64,000 bases of DNA from Prochlorococcus marinus str. MIT 9302 (GTDB lineage: Bacteria > Cyanobacteriota > Cyanobacteriia > PCC-6307 > Cyanobiaceae). Numbering within the stretch: position 1 is the stretch's first letter; the number at the start of each line of letters is the position of its first letter. Below the pieces are notes generated by a model. That model ran no database searches. It was given only the letters and a program-made list of their open reading frames with translations, and had not been told where the DNA came from. Below are positions 1 through 10,277 of this stretch, piece by piece. The stretch is taken from assembly GCF_000759975.1 (NCBI RefSeq), contig NZ_JNAM01000010.1, positions 248,001-312,000 of the forward strand. The letters run 5' to 3'. A program made the translations under genes and the position numbers.

Positions 1-588
1 TTACTTTTACAAGTTTCAAGAAGACTTTTAGCATATACAGATTCTCAAATAGCTGTTTTAGGGACTGGAGATAGATATTTAGAATCTGGATTATGGCAAC
101 TAGCCTTGGATTACCCGGGCAGATTTTCAGTATTCCTTACCTATGATGATTCTCTATCAAGACTGATCTATGGTGGCTCTGATGCTTTCTTAATGCCCAG
201 CAGATTTGAACCTTGTGGGATTAGTCAATTACTTGCTATGAGGTATGGATCTATTCCAATAGTTAGGCGAGTTGGAGGTTTGGTTGACACAGTTTTACCT
301 CATGACCCAGAAAATAATAGTGGCACAGGTTTTTGCTTTGATCGCTTTGAACCAATAGATTTCTACACTTCTTTAGTAAGGTCTTGGGAAGCCTTCAGGC
401 ATAAAGATAGTTGGGAATTACTACAAAAAAGAGCTATGAGCCAAGAGTTTAGTTGGCAAAGATCAGCTCTTGAATACGAAATTATGTATAAAGATGTTTG
501 TGGAATAAAGGAACCATCACCAGATATTGATGAAGTTAAAAAGTTCTCTTACGGACAATCAGCTGATCCATCTTTAAAAAAAGTATGA
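1..588 (+). CDS. glgA: Glycogen synthase, C-terminal part (window edge)
   Basis: The reading frame is open from base 1, so this is the last 195 codons of a gene that begins outside the window. It transfers glucose from ADP-glucose to growing alpha-1,4-glucan. The family GT5 signature [11 protein letters not shown], containing the conserved catalytic-site Glu, is visible, as is the GGLVDTV segment of the C-terminal Rossmann domain. The TTG at 106 is internal and not a real start. murF follows after 13 bp in the same direction. The identification is by motif and is firm. Confidence 0.9.
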   Translation, partial: LLLQVSRRLLAYTDSQIAVLGTGDRYLESGLWQLALDYPGRFSVFLTYDDSLSRLIYGGSDAFLMPSRFEPCGISQLLAMRYGSIPIVRRVGGLVDTVLPHDPENNSGTGFCFDRFEPIDFYTSLVRSWEAFRHKDSWELLQKRAMSQEFSWQRSALEYEIMYKDVCGIKEPSPDIDEVKKFSYGQSADPSLKKV

Positions 589-601
589 GTTTAATATTTT
601 A

Positions 602-1975
602 ATGGACCTTTCTTTATCTGAATTAAATGATGTTTTGGGTCATATTAAAAATATAGGCAAGAAAAAATACGATTCTTTAAATTTTAAAAATATAAGTATA
701 GATAGTAGAACTCTATTAAAAGATGATCTTTTTATAGCTATCGAAGGTAAAAATTTTGACGGACACAGCTTTCTTTCAGAGGTTTTAAAGAAAGGAGTTG
801 AATCAGTAGTCATTAAAGAAGGTATGCAGAAATTCCTTCCTGATGATTTCCCTTATTGGGTTGTTAGTGACACTTTAGAGGCATTTCAAAAATTAACATT
901 GCTCAAAAGAAAAAAATTAAATATCCCAGTTATTGCAATAACTGGTTCAGTGGGTAAAACAACAACAAAAGAAATGATTGGTGAAGTTTTAAAGAAACTT
1001 GGAAAAATCAAAATATCTAATGCAAATTTCAATAATGAGATTGGGGTTGGTCTTACTATCCTTGAAGCAGATATAGAAGATAAAGTTTTGGTCCTCGAGA
1101 TGGGTATGAGAGGTCTTGGACAGATCGAAAATTTATCTAGATATAGTGAACCTGATATTGCAGTAATTACTAATATTGGGACAGCACATATTGGATTGTT
1201 GGGCTCAAAAAAGAATATTACTTTTGCAAAGTGTGAAATTACTAAGTTTTTAAATCCAAATGGAGTTGTGATAATACCAGGAAACGATCCTTTCCTTGAG
1301 GAAACTTTAAAAAAAGTCTGGAAAGGTAGACTTATAAAAGTAGAGTTGTTAAATGTAGAAAATCAGAAGAAGCGTTTTAATAAAGATGATAAATTGAGAG
1401 GATTTTATAATCCATCGAAGAAAACAATTCTGATAGAAGAAAATACCTTTGAAATCTCACTTAGCGGATTGCACAATGCTTCAAATTTCTTATTTGCTTA
1501 TGCAGTTGCAAAGGAGCATAATATTAGTTTTGCTAGTTTTAATAAGTTCAATTTCGCAAGTTTAGAAGGAAGGAATAAAATCCTTAAATCAGTTAAAACA
1601 ACGATATATGATGAATCATATAATGCCTCTCCAGAATCAGTAAAAGCATGTATAGAGAACCTTTTAGAAAAACCAAGAAATCATTTTTTTATCTTTGGAA
1701 GTATGCAAGAATTGGGAAAAGAGTCTGAAAAATATCATAGAGAAATATTCAACTTAATAAATAATTCAGACATAGAAAAATGTTTATTTATTTGTGATAA
1801 AGAAAAAGAAATTTTTTATTATAATTTTTTAAAAGATGAGGAGAAATTTTTAGTTTTAAACAATATTGAGGATGTACCTAAAGAAATAAATAAATTCACA
1901 AAAAAAGGTGATTCTATCCTTATAAAAGGTAGCAGATTTTGGGAGCTTGAAAAAATTATTAAATTAATTAATTAA
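602..1975 (+). CDS. murF: UDP-N-acetylmuramoyl-tripeptide--D-alanyl-D-alanine ligase
   Basis: This ATP-dependent cytoplasmic ligase adds D-Ala-D-Ala to the UDP-MurNAc-tripeptide, the last cytoplasmic peptidoglycan precursor step. The 457-aa length is typical. An N-terminal Mur-ligase domain (about residues 30-60, with IDSR and EGKNFDGHSF) is followed by the central-domain P-loop ITGSVGKTTT at residues 112-121 and by NANFNNEIGV, which is conserved in MurF. It lies 13 bp after glgA and its stop is 5 bp from the convergent glmU stop. Confidence 0.95.
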   Translation: MDLSLSELNDVLGHIKNIGKKKYDSLNFKNISIDSRTLLKDDLFIAIEGKNFDGHSFLSEVLKKGVESVVIKEGMQKFLPDDFPYWVVSDTLEAFQKLTLLKRKKLNIPVIAITGSVGKTTTKEMIGEVLKKLGKIKISNANFNNEIGVGLTILEADIEDKVLVLEMGMRGLGQIENLSRYSEPDIAVITNIGTAHIGLLGSKKNITFAKCEITKFLNPNGVVIIPGNDPFLEETLKKVWKGRLIKVELLNVENQKKRFNKDDKLRGFYNPSKKTILIEENTFEISLSGLHNASNFLFAYAVAKEHNISFASFNKFNFASLEGRNKILKSVKTTIYDESYNASPESVKACIENLLEKPRNHFFIFGSMQELGKESEKYHREIFNLINNSDIEKCLFICDKEKEIFYYNFLKDEEKFLVLNNIEDVPKEINKFTKKGDSILIKGSRFWELEKIIKLIN

Positions 1976-1980
1976 TTTAA

Positions 1981-3330
1981 TCATGACATCTTTGTTTTCC
2001 AATTATCTACATTTATTTGCTTAGTTCTTGAGATTGCTAATGAATTATCTTTAGCATCTTCTGTGATAACTGAACCAGCACCTGTTGTTACTGATTCCCC
2101 TAGATTTATTGGTGCCACAAAAACTGTGTTTGCTCCAATACTGGAATTTTTGCCTATTTTTGTTTGATGTTTTTTCTGGCCATCAAAATTTGCAGTAATA
2201 GTGCCTGCTCCAATATTTGTAGATCCTCCAATAATAGAATCACCAATATAACTTAGATGGTTTACTTTAGATTCTTCCTCTAGTTGACTATTTTTGATCT
2301 CAACAAAATTACCTATTTTGCTATGGGAAGATATTTTGGAATTAGGTCTTATATGACTATAAGGGCCAATTTTTATATGATCCATTATCTGAGAATCATA
2401 AACAGTAGAGTTTGAAATTTCACAATTTAATCCCACATTAGAATTCTCAATAAAAGTATTTGGACCAATAATGCAATGACTATTTATTTTCGTATTTCCT
2501 CTTATATGTGTATTAGCCTCTATGATTACATCCTTACCAATTTCAGCTTCTTCACTAATTGAACAACTTGCTTTATTTATAAAAGTTACACCATTAAGCA
2601 TATGTTTTTCTTTAATTGAATTCTGAATACATTCCTCGCACTCTGATAGTTGAATTCTGTTATTAATTCCTTGAAGCTCTCCATTATCCTCTACCTCGAG
2701 ACTTGAGGAATTTTTTAGCAGAGATATTGTATCTGTTAAGTAAATCTCTTTTTGATTATTATTGCTTTGCAAGGTATTAATTATTTCTGATAAGTTACCC
2801 CAGTTAAAACAGTAAACACCTGCATTGATTAATGGATTTTCTCTTTCCAGATCATTGCAATCTTTTTCTTCAACAATTCTCTCTATAAAACTCCCCTTCA
2901 AAAAAACTCTGCCATATCCATGAGGATTTGTTTTCTTTGTGGTAATTAAAGAAACATCAGTATCTTTTGAATCGTGTAAATACAAAAGTCTTTTTAGAGT
3001 ACTAGGCCTAATGAGTGGCACATCACCGTTTAGTACCAAAAGTTTTCCTTCATGTTTTTTTACTTCTCTACAAAGGACCTGGATAGCATGACCCGTTCCT
3101 GATTGAGGTTCTTGAATAACAACGTGGATTTTTTTATCTTTTGGGATCGAATTTTGTACTTCTTTTGATTTGTGTCCAGTAATTACGAAAATTTGATCAG
3201 GTTTTAATTCGACACATGAATCAATTACTCTTTGTAGAAGACTTTTGCCAGAAATTTTATGTAAAACTTTAGGCAATGAGCTTTCCATCCTGGTGCCCTT
3301 GCCTGCAGCTAATATCGCAACACTTAACAT
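1981..3330 (-). CDS. glmU: Bifunctional GlcNAc-1-P uridylyltransferase / GlcN-1-P acetyltransferase
   Basis: GlmU makes UDP-GlcNAc for peptidoglycan and lipopolysaccharide: it acetylates glucosamine-1-phosphate and then transfers UMP. The N-terminal pyrophosphorylase domain starts with LAAGKGTRM (residues 7-15). From about residue 250 the protein is a left-handed beta-helix of hexapeptide repeats, ending in [11 protein letters not shown] and [10 protein letters not shown], typical of the acetyltransferase domain. The 449-aa length is normal. It is the last gene of a minus-strand run, aroA then the MnmC-like gene then glmU, with gaps of 16 and 25 bp. Confidence 0.95.
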   Translation of the reverse strand: MLSVAILAAGKGTRMESSLPKVLHKISGKSLLQRVIDSCVELKPDQIFVITGHKSKEVQNSIPKDKKIHVVIQEPQSGTGHAIQVLCREVKKHEGKLLVLNGDVPLIRPSTLKRLLYLHDSKDTDVSLITTKKTNPHGYGRVFLKGSFIERIVEEKDCNDLERENPLINAGVYCFNWGNLSEIINTLQSNNNQKEIYLTDTISLLKNSSSLEVEDNGELQGINNRIQLSECEECIQNSIKEKHMLNGVTFINKASCSISEEAEIGKDVIIEANTHIRGNTKINSHCIIGPNTFIENSNVGLNCEISNSTVYDSQIMDHIKIGPYSHIRPNSKISSHSKIGNFVEIKNSQLEEESKVNHLSYIGDSIIGGSTNIGAGTITANFDGQKKHQTKIGKNSSIGANTVFVAPINLGESVTTGAGSVITEDAKDNSLAISRTKQINVDNWKTKMS

Positions 3331-3355
3331 GTTTATTTAAAATCCTTATTTAAAT

Positions 3356-4261
3356 CTAACTCTTAACGGATAACTTCGTCATTTTCCACTTCTCTCTCCA
3401 TTTTTTTGTAGGTTCTAAATTAGATAATGATTGCTCCTTCAATCTTTGCTTAATAATATCGTCTTTACTTGAGTTTAAATTTTGATCTCTATATGGAATA
3501 CCCGCCTTAGTGAAGAGATGTTCCTCTTCCATTAAAGATAACTTTTCAAAATTGAAATTAGATTTCAATTCATTCTTATCAAATTTTGATATTGCGACAG
3601 TTCCCTGACTCCAAAAAGTTCTGTTTTTAAAACTTGGCTTAATAGTAAAAATTTCTAATCCAAGATTTCTTAAAGTTTTTCTTACTGCCGCTGAAGAAGA
3701 ATAAGTTATTAAATAACCCTGAGAATTAAGATTTTCTGTGACTTTAGATAAAAATTCAATTGTCCATAATTCTGGGCATTTTTGAGGTGAAAAACCATCT
3801 AAATAAATCAGATCGAATTTAATAGATGAAGGAATAATTTTGATTTTTTCTCTAGCATCACCCCACAAAACACTGCATTTAAAAAATTGATCTTCAAAGT
3901 AATCTTTACGATACAATGATTCAAATATTGTTCTGACTTTTGGAGCCCATAATTTAAGGAAAGATTCATTTCTAAGCGAATATTCAAGAGGCTTTTTATC
4001 AATCTCCAACGCATACAAATTTAAATATGATTTTTGTTTAATTAATTCATCTAATAAAGAAGCGGAATTGTATCCTAAACCAAAACATATATCCAAAACA
4101 TTTAGAGATTTACCCTTAAATCTTTGCAAATTAGAAGTAGCTGTAAACTTTGACTTTGTTTCCTCCAATGCGCCAAATAAACTATGGAAGTTCTCTTGAA
4201 AAAACGCACTTCTTAAAGAGTAACTGCCATCTTTAGTTAAAACTTCTATTAATTGAGACAA
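3356..4261 (-). CDS. MnmC/MnmD-like tRNA U34 methyltransferase
   Basis: A SAM-dependent methyltransferase of the MnmC(m) family, which acts on 5-aminomethyl(-2-thio)uridine at the tRNA wobble position. The SAM loop FGLGYNS lies near residues 60-66, and YLDGFSPQKCPELWT matches the family block normally written DxFxPxxNPxLW. Only the methyltransferase domain is present (301 aa). The FAD-dependent oxidase half of the E. coli two-domain MnmC is absent, as in many bacteria. It sits between aroA and glmU in one apparent transcription unit. Confidence 0.82.
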   Translation of the reverse strand: MSQLIEVLTKDGSYSLRSAFFQENFHSLFGALEETKSKFTATSNLQRFKGKSLNVLDICFGLGYNSASLLDELIKQKSYLNLYALEIDKKPLEYSLRNESFLKLWAPKVRTIFESLYRKDYFEDQFFKCSVLWGDAREKIKIIPSSIKFDLIYLDGFSPQKCPELWTIEFLSKVTENLNSQGYLITYSSSAAVRKTLRNLGLEIFTIKPSFKNRTFWSQGTVAISKFDKNELKSNFNFEKLSLMEEEHLFTKAGIPYRDQNLNSSKDDIIKQRLKEQSLSNLEPTKKWREKWKMTKLSVKS

Positions 4262-4277
4262 AAACTTTTTAATTTAG

Positions 4278-5627
4278 TTAATTAGTTAGTTTGGCCAGCT
4301 CTTCCCAAAAAGTGGGATACGAGACGCTAGCTGCATCTGCCCTCATTATTTTTGAGGTGCCTTTAGCAAGAAGTGAAGCAATAGCAAGACTCATCGCTAC
4401 TCGATGATCTGTCTCACTGTCTACCTCCGCAGAATGAAATTTTGATTGTCCATTAATAATTAACCCATCCTCTTTTTCTGTTATTTCAGCACCGAATTTT
4501 TGTAACTGTCGTGCCATGACTTTTAATCGATCTGTCTCCTTAACTCTTAATTCTTGTGCATCTTTAATTTCAGAAACTCCATCACAAAAACAGGCAGCCA
4601 CAGTAAGGATAGGAATTTCATCTATAAGTTTTGGGAGAATATCTCCTTCAATAGTGAATGATCTTAAGTTATTTGACGTCTTTACTTTAATAGATCCAAT
4701 AGGTTCACCTGCAATAGTCGATTTATCTAAAATCTCATAATTGCAACCCATTGAATCCATTACATTTAAAATCCCTGTTCTAGTCGGATTTAATCCGACA
4801 TTCTGAATTAAAACCTCTGAATTTGGAACAATAGATGCAGCAATCATCCAAAAAGAAGCAGAGCTTATGTCCCCTGGAATCAATATTCTCTGGCCAATTA
4901 AGTTGCTCCCTGACTTGATAACTACATTTCTTCCTAATTCTCCTCTGATACTGATGTCTGCTCCAAATGCTTTTAACATTCTTTCAGTATGATCTCTTGA
5001 AGATGCTGGTTCAATAACAGAGGTTGTTCCAGAAGCTTTGAGGCCTGCTAATAAGATTGCCGATTTTACTTGAGCGCTCGCTACAGGGGTTCCAATAACA
5101 CATCCTTTTAGTTGATTCCCATCAATTGAGATTGGAGCTTTGTTTCCTTTTTCTCTCCCAAAAATTTTGCCACCCATCAACGATAATGGTTTACCCACTC
5201 TCCCCATTGGCCTTTCATTGAGAGAAATATCCCCTGTTAAGATAAAATTCTTGCCTTCTTGACCAGCAAGTAACCCCATTAATAATCTCATGGTGGTTCC
5301 CGAATTCCCACAATTTAGAATCTCTTTGGGCTCTTTTAATCCATCAAGACCTAATCCTGAAATCGTAAAAGGCTCATTTTTTTTTATTTCTGGTATTTTT
5401 ACACCTAATTTCCTAAGACAATCAGCAGTTGAAAGTGGATCTTCAGAATATAAAAACCCCTCAATAGTCGTCTCACCCTTAGCAATACTGCCTATTATAA
5501 GAGCTCTATGAGAAATAGATTTATCTCCGGGTACTTTTACATTTCCTCTTAAATTAACTCCACCTTTTATAGTGCGGATATTATTCATTTTCAAATTAAA
5601 TACTTGATAAGATTTCTGTAAAAACAA
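4278..5627 (-). CDS. aroA: 3-phosphoshikimate 1-carboxyvinyltransferase (EPSP synthase)
   Basis: Transfers enolpyruvate from PEP to shikimate-3-phosphate in aromatic amino acid synthesis. The PEP/S3P loop [11 protein letters not shown] (residues 31-41), [10 protein letters not shown], and the late motif [14 protein letters not shown] with the catalytic region residues are all visible. The in-frame Met14 at 5588 is an equally possible start (436 aa). Neither start has an obvious Shine-Dalgarno sequence. It is the first gene of the minus-strand aroA/MnmC-like/glmU group. Confidence 0.95.
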   Translation of the reverse strand: MFLQKSYQVFNLKMNNIRTIKGGVNLRGNVKVPGDKSISHRALIIGSIAKGETTIEGFLYSEDPLSTADCLRKLGVKIPEIKKNEPFTISGLGLDGLKEPKEILNCGNSGTTMRLLMGLLAGQEGKNFILTGDISLNERPMGRVGKPLSLMGGKIFGREKGNKAPISIDGNQLKGCVIGTPVASAQVKSAILLAGLKASGTTSVIEPASSRDHTERMLKAFGADISIRGELGRNVVIKSGSNLIGQRILIPGDISSASFWMIAASIVPNSEVLIQNVGLNPTRTGILNVMDSMGCNYEILDKSTIAGEPIGSIKVKTSNNLRSFTIEGDILPKLIDEIPILTVAACFCDGVSEIKDAQELRVKETDRLKVMARQLQKFGAEITEKEDGLIINGQSKFHSAEVDSETDHRVAMSLAIASLLAKGTSKIMRADAASVSYPTFWEELAKLTN

Positions 5628-5714
5628 ATTAGTTATATATTATCAATAAGTTTGTTTTAAAAAAAAAATAATCAAATTAAGTAACTGTTTTCTATAATAA
5701 GAGAAGAGAAGGAT

Positions 5715-6449
5715 TTGATTATTAATCTTACTTATTATCACGTTGCAAAGGATGTTCCGGAAACAAATCCAGACATTGCAGTAGTCATTGATGTTTTAAG
5801 AGCTACAACCACAATTTCTTGGGCTTTAAAAAATGGAGCTGATTCAATACAAGTTTTTGCAGATTTAGATTTATTGAAAGAATCTGCAATAAAGTGGCAA
5901 GTTGAAAAAAGACTAATGCTTGGAGAGAGAGGCGGAAAGAAGATTGAGGGCTTTGATTTAGGAAATTCTCCTTTATCAGTTACAAAAGAACTTGTTAATG
6001 GTAAAAGACTATTTATGAGTACGACTAATGGGACTAAATCATTGCAAAAAGTTCAAAATGCTAAGCATTTATTTGCTATGGGTCTCCCAAATAGGAATGC
6101 AGTTGCCGAAAAAATCATTTCATTAGAAACAGAAAATCTTTTAATACTTGGTAGTGGTTGGGAAGGCTCTTATTCACTTGAGGATTCGTTAGCTGCTGGT
6201 GCTTTGGCTTCATATCTAAAACAGAACTGTAATTTTGAAATTAATATTATGAATGACGAATTACAATCGGCTCTAGCACTTTGGGATTTTTGGAAAAATG
6301 ATATTTTGAAATGTTTAAAAACAGCAACTCATGGCAAAAGATTGACAAGTCTTGGAGATTATGAGGATGATTTTAAATGTTGCTCTGAACTTGATTGCTT
6401 AGATATCGTTCCTGCGCAAGTTGAAAGAGGTGTAATTCGTGCCTCATGA
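5715..6449 (+). CDS. comB: ComB-family 2-phosphosulfolactate phosphatase
   Basis: A 244-aa protein of the ComB family, named for an Mg-dependent phosphatase that releases sulfolactate in archaeal coenzyme M synthesis. In cyanobacteria the family is widespread but the physiological substrate is unclear, because coenzyme M is not made. Conserved blocks VIDVLRATTTISWALKNGA near residue 24 and STTNGTKSL near 101 are visible. The start is a TTG preceded by a purine-rich GAGAAGAGAAGG stretch. It is divergent from aroA. Confidence 0.8.
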   Translation: MIINLTYYHVAKDVPETNPDIAVVIDVLRATTTISWALKNGADSIQVFADLDLLKESAIKWQVEKRLMLGERGGKKIEGFDLGNSPLSVTKELVNGKRLFMSTTNGTKSLQKVQNAKHLFAMGLPNRNAVAEKIISLETENLLILGSGWEGSYSLEDSLAAGALASYLKQNCNFEINIMNDELQSALALWDFWKNDILKCLKTATHGKRLTSLGDYEDDFKCCSELDCLDIVPAQVERGVIRAS

Positions 6450-6479
6450 TTTACGAATTGGTTTACTAGGAGTAATTTT

Positions 6480-7307
6480 TTGACTGATTTTTTGGTAGCT
6501 GCATTGCAAATTACAAGCACTTCTAATGTTGAAGCAAATTTTGTTCAAGCGGAAGAACAGATTGAACTAGCAGCTCGAAGGGGTGCTGAGTTAATCGGAT
6601 TGCCTGAGAATTTTGCTTTTTTAGGAGAAGATGACGAAAAACTTAGATTGGCTTCTGAATTGTCAACGAAGTGTACAAACTTCCTAAAAACTATGTCACA
6701 GCGATATCAAGTTTTTCTTTTGGGAGGAGGACATCCTGTTCCTGCCGGTGATGATAGACATACTTTAAATAGATCAGCACTTTTTGGAAGAGATGGACAG
6801 GTTTTGGCAAAATATGACAAAATCCATTTGTTTGATGTTGATTTGCCAGACGGAAATTTATATAAGGAATCTTCTACTATTTTGTCTGGAGAGGAATATC
6901 CACCGGTTGTAGATGTTCCAGGTTTATGCAAAGTTGGATTATCGATTTGCTACGATGTTAGATTCCCTGAACTTTATAGATATTTGTCTTCGAATGGTGC
7001 CGAACTAATTATGATTCCCGCAGCTTTTACCGCATTTACTGGGAAAGATCACTGGCAAATTCTATTACAAGCAAGGGCGATTGAGAATACAACATATGTA
7101 GTTGCCCCAGCTCAAACTGGGATTCATTACGGAAGAAGGCAAAGTCATGGCCATGCAATGGTAATTGACCCATGGGGCACTGTCTTATCTGATGCTGGAA
7201 AAACTCAGGGAGCTGCCATAGCTCCGGCTGATAAACAAAGAGTAAAGAAAATTAGGGAGCAGATGCCAAGTCTTAGACATAGAAAAAACAAATTGTTTTC
7301 AAACTAA
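6480..7307 (+). CDS. Carbon-nitrogen hydrolase (nitrilase superfamily, Nit-like)
   Basis: Cytoplasmic C-N hydrolase of 275 aa with the complete nitrilase triad: Glu43 in LPENFAF, Lys114 in KYDKIHLFD and Cys157 in SICYDVRFPELYR. The overall pattern resembles the Nit1/Nit2 omega-amidase or deaminated-glutathione amidase branch rather than a true nitrilase, but the substrate cannot be fixed from sequence. It starts at TTG (6480) and its stop codon shares one base with the ATG of the following amidase, so the two are probably cotranscribed. Confidence 0.85.
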   Translation: MTDFLVAALQITSTSNVEANFVQAEEQIELAARRGAELIGLPENFAFLGEDDEKLRLASELSTKCTNFLKTMSQRYQVFLLGGGHPVPAGDDRHTLNRSALFGRDGQVLAKYDKIHLFDVDLPDGNLYKESSTILSGEEYPPVVDVPGLCKVGLSICYDVRFPELYRYLSSNGAELIMIPAAFTAFTGKDHWQILLQARAIENTTYVVAPAQTGIHYGRRQSHGHAMVIDPWGTVLSDAGKTQGAAIAPADKQRVKKIREQMPSLRHRKNKLFSN

Positions 7308-8392
7308 TGTCAAAGTTTTTAAATAATAAACTTTTCCGTTATTTATCTGTTTGTTTATTTTTAAATTCTTCGATCCTCCCAGTGAATTCTTTAAGTGCTC
7401 TAGCCGCATGGGAGTTAAAAACTAATGGGGTTTTAGAATTAAGAACTAAATCAAATACAAATTTAAAAGCATACTTTCAGAAGGCTAACCAAATATATGG
7501 TGATCGATTCTGGGTAGATTTCCCTGGGGAATTAAAAAATCCTAGAACAATAAAAGGTAATGGTCCAATAAAAGAGATTAGATTAGGTAAACCAAATAAT
7601 GGTAAAACAAGACTAGTTATCGAATTTAAGGAAAAAACTAGATTGACCCCTTTGACCTGGAGGATGGTTGGCTTAAATCAAAATATGTGGAGAATAAAAC
7701 TTTTTACACCAAAATATTCGTTTAAGAAGATTGGTGAAGGTTTAGTTGAAAATAAAAAAGGAAATATTCAATCAAATCAAAACTCAAGTTATGTGAAGAA
7801 AAAGGGTAATGATTATTGGAAATTTCCAAAAGTAAAACAAAACAAATTTTCGGTTGTTCTAGATCCTGGGCATGGAGGGACAGATCCAGGAGCAATAGGT
7901 ATTGGAGGAATAAGAGAAACAGATGTTGTACTCGAGGTTTCTAAAATAGTTGAAAAGTTACTATCTGAGAATGGTGTCAAAGTAAGGTTAACAAGAGAAA
8001 ATGAAGTTAATTTGGATTTACCTCCAAGAGTTTCCTTTGCAAATAAAATCAATGCGGATATCTTTATAAGTATTCATGCAAACGCTTCAAGAGGTAAAAG
8101 AAGGGATATTAATGGGTTGGAAACTTTTTACTATAGAGGGTGGAGAGGTAGGTTACTAGCTAAAGGAATTCAAAAACAAATTCTAAGAGTTTCCCCCGGT
8201 AGTCCTGATAGAGGAGTTAAACAAGGTAGATTTTACGTAATAAAAAATACTAGGATGCCTGCAGTTCTTGTAGAGATTGGATTCTTAACAGGCAGATTAG
8301 ATGCAAGAAGATTAGATAAAAAGTTACATCGTAAGAGAATAGCGTATGCAATTGCAAAAGGTATCCTTGAATATCTTTCTAAAGTAGGGTGA
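7307..8392 (+). CDS. N-acetylmuramoyl-L-alanine amidase (AmiC-like), exported
   Basis: Zinc amidase that cleaves the lactyl-amide bond of peptidoglycan, probably in the periplasm during cell division. Residues 1-34 form a signal peptide, and residues 35-150 look like an AMIN-type targeting domain. The Amidase_3 domain follows from about residue 182. Expected zinc ligands and the catalytic residue are present: His189 (DPGHGG), Glu204 (RETD), His257 (SIHANAS) and Glu323 (VEIGFLT). The frame overlaps the murI GTG start by 4 bp, giving a two-gene cell-wall unit. Confidence 0.9.
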   Translation: MSKFLNNKLFRYLSVCLFLNSSILPVNSLSALAAWELKTNGVLELRTKSNTNLKAYFQKANQIYGDRFWVDFPGELKNPRTIKGNGPIKEIRLGKPNNGKTRLVIEFKEKTRLTPLTWRMVGLNQNMWRIKLFTPKYSFKKIGEGLVENKKGNIQSNQNSSYVKKKGNDYWKFPKVKQNKFSVVLDPGHGGTDPGAIGIGGIRETDVVLEVSKIVEKLLSENGVKVRLTRENEVNLDLPPRVSFANKINADIFISIHANASRGKRRDINGLETFYYRGWRGRLLAKGIQKQILRVSPGSPDRGVKQGRFYVIKNTRMPAVLVEIGFLTGRLDARRLDKKLHRKRIAYAIAKGILEYLSKVG

Positions 8393-9183
8393 AACTTAAA
8401 ATAGGTATATTTGACAGTGGTATAGGTGGTTTTACTATCCTTATTTCTTTACTAAAAAAACGTAAAGACGTGGAAGTTTTTTATTTGGCTGACACAAAAA
8501 GAATCCCTTTTGGAAATAAAAATTTTAATGAGATAAGAACCATTGCAAAAGAAATTTGCACCTTTTTTGAAGATAAAAATTTGGATGCGCTTTTAATCGC
8601 TTGTAATACTACAAATGCATGCGCACTTGATATTCTAGAAAATAAATTAAGAATCCCTTGTTTTGATCTTATAAACTCAGTTTCAGAAATAGTTAATAAA
8701 CAAATAATTGGTGTCTTGGCAACACAAACAACAGTTAAATCATCATATTACAAAAATGCTTTAAGTTCTAAAAAAGAGAATTTGAAAATATTTCAGCAAG
8801 AATGTCCAGAATTTGTATCAGAAATTGAGAAAGAAAAGCTGAATTTTATTAAATTAAATTATCTTTCGGATTTGTATTTAAGACCACTATTAAATGAAAA
8901 TATTCAAGAATTAATACTTGGATGTAGTCATTATCCATTAATTTATGACCTTTTAAGAAAAAAAATAGACTCTAATATAAAAATTATTGATCCATCAGAA
9001 GCGTTAATAAAAAAATTTAATGAATCTTTTGCTATTCCAAAAACTGACCGCTATGAAAGTCTTTCTTACGAAAGTATAAAATTCTTTGTTACTTCAGATA
9101 AAGATGAATTTTCAAAAAAAGTAAAACTTTGGCTTGCAATTAATAAAGAAATTAGGGTTGTTAACCTCCGAAGCAATGTTTGA
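8389..9183 (+). CDS. murI: Glutamate racemase
   Basis: Interconverts L- and D-glutamate for peptidoglycan. The two catalytic cysteines are Cys72 in ACNTTNA and Cys179 in ILGCSHYPL, and the N-terminal GIFDSGIGG motif is present. The 264-aa length is typical. The GTG start is chosen because it overlaps the amidase stop codon (GTGA). sds follows 27 bp downstream on the same strand. Confidence 0.95.
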   Translation: MKLKIGIFDSGIGGFTILISLLKKRKDVEVFYLADTKRIPFGNKNFNEIRTIAKEICTFFEDKNLDALLIACNTTNACALDILENKLRIPCFDLINSVSEIVNKQIIGVLATQTTVKSSYYKNALSSKKENLKIFQQECPEFVSEIEKEKLNFIKLNYLSDLYLRPLLNENIQELILGCSHYPLIYDLLRKKIDSNIKIIDPSEALIKKFNESFAIPKTDRYESLSYESIKFFVTSDKDEFSKKVKLWLAINKEIRVVNLRSNV

Positions 9184-9210
9184 TTACTTAATATATACAA
9201 GAGGTCAATC

Positions 9211-10182
9211 ATGAATACAGTAACAGAACTACTACAGCCAGTTGAAAATGATCTTGATGATCTTATTCTTGAACTGAAAAAACTAATAGGAGCTGGTCAT
9301 CCAATTCTTCAAGCCGCAGCAGAGCATTTATTCAGTGCTGGTGGTAAAAGGCTGAGACCAGGCATCGTTTTATTAATTTCAAAAGCAATATCCCCTGAAT
9401 TTTGTTTAACAAGTAAACATAAAAGGCTTGCCGAAATAACAGAAATGATTCATACAGCCTCATTAGTTCACGATGATGTTGTTGATGAGGCCTCTACAAG
9501 AAGGGGGGTAGACACAGTTCACAGCAGATTCAATACAAGAGTTGCTGTTTTAGCAGGTGACTTTTTATTTGCTCAAGCAAGTTGGCACTTAGCAAATCTA
9601 GATAATGTAAATGTAGTTAAATTACTTAGTAGAGTAATAATGGATTTAGCAGAAGGTGAAATTAAACAAAATTTAAATAGATTTGATTCAGCTCAATCTT
9701 TTTCCAAATATATCAATAAAAGCTACTGCAAAACTGCATCATTAATAGCAAATAGTTGTAAAGCAGCTGGAGTTTTGAGTAATCTTAATGATCAAGAGTT
9801 AACCTCGTTGTACAATTTTGGCAAAAATATTGGTTTAGCTTTCCAAGTAGTAGATGACATACTTGACTTTACCGGAAACGATAAACAGCTTGGAAAACCT
9901 GCTGTAAGTGATCTTGCTAGTGGGTATCTTACTGCACCAGTTTTATATGCATTAGAAGAAAATAAGAAATTATCTGTTCTTATAAACAGAGAACTTGCTG
10001 AAAAAGATGATTTAGATGATGCTCTCAATATTATTATGAATTCTAAAGCCATCCAAAGTTCCAGAAAACTAGCTGAGGATTTTGCGATGCTTTCTAAAGA
10101 AGCCATAGTTTGGCTTCCTGATTCAGAATACAAGAGAGCTTTGTTGGCTCTTCCAGAATTTGTTCTCAGTCGTATCTATTAG
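9211..10182 (+). CDS. sds: All-trans polyprenyl (solanesyl) diphosphate synthase
   Basis: A long-chain trans-prenyl diphosphate synthase, in cyanobacteria the probable source of the C45 tail of plastoquinone. The first aspartate-rich motif is DDVVD at residues 88-92 and the second DDILD at residues 215-219, both intact. GGKRLRP, which binds IPP, is at 44-50. The length is 323 aa. The exact chain length cannot be proved from sequence; solanesyl is inferred from the cyanobacterial context. Confidence 0.9.
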   Translation: MNTVTELLQPVENDLDDLILELKKLIGAGHPILQAAAEHLFSAGGKRLRPGIVLLISKAISPEFCLTSKHKRLAEITEMIHTASLVHDDVVDEASTRRGVDTVHSRFNTRVAVLAGDFLFAQASWHLANLDNVNVVKLLSRVIMDLAEGEIKQNLNRFDSAQSFSKYINKSYCKTASLIANSCKAAGVLSNLNDQELTSLYNFGKNIGLAFQVVDDILDFTGNDKQLGKPAVSDLASGYLTAPVLYALEENKKLSVLINRELAEKDDLDDALNIIMNSKAIQSSRKLAEDFAMLSKEAIVWLPDSEYKRALLALPEFVLSRIY

Positions 10183-10277
10183 ATCTAATAAAAATAAATC
10201 TTTCCAGCTAAATTAATATTAAAATTTTTGAAATACATAAATTCTTCGACTAAATTTATTAATAATATAATTATTTA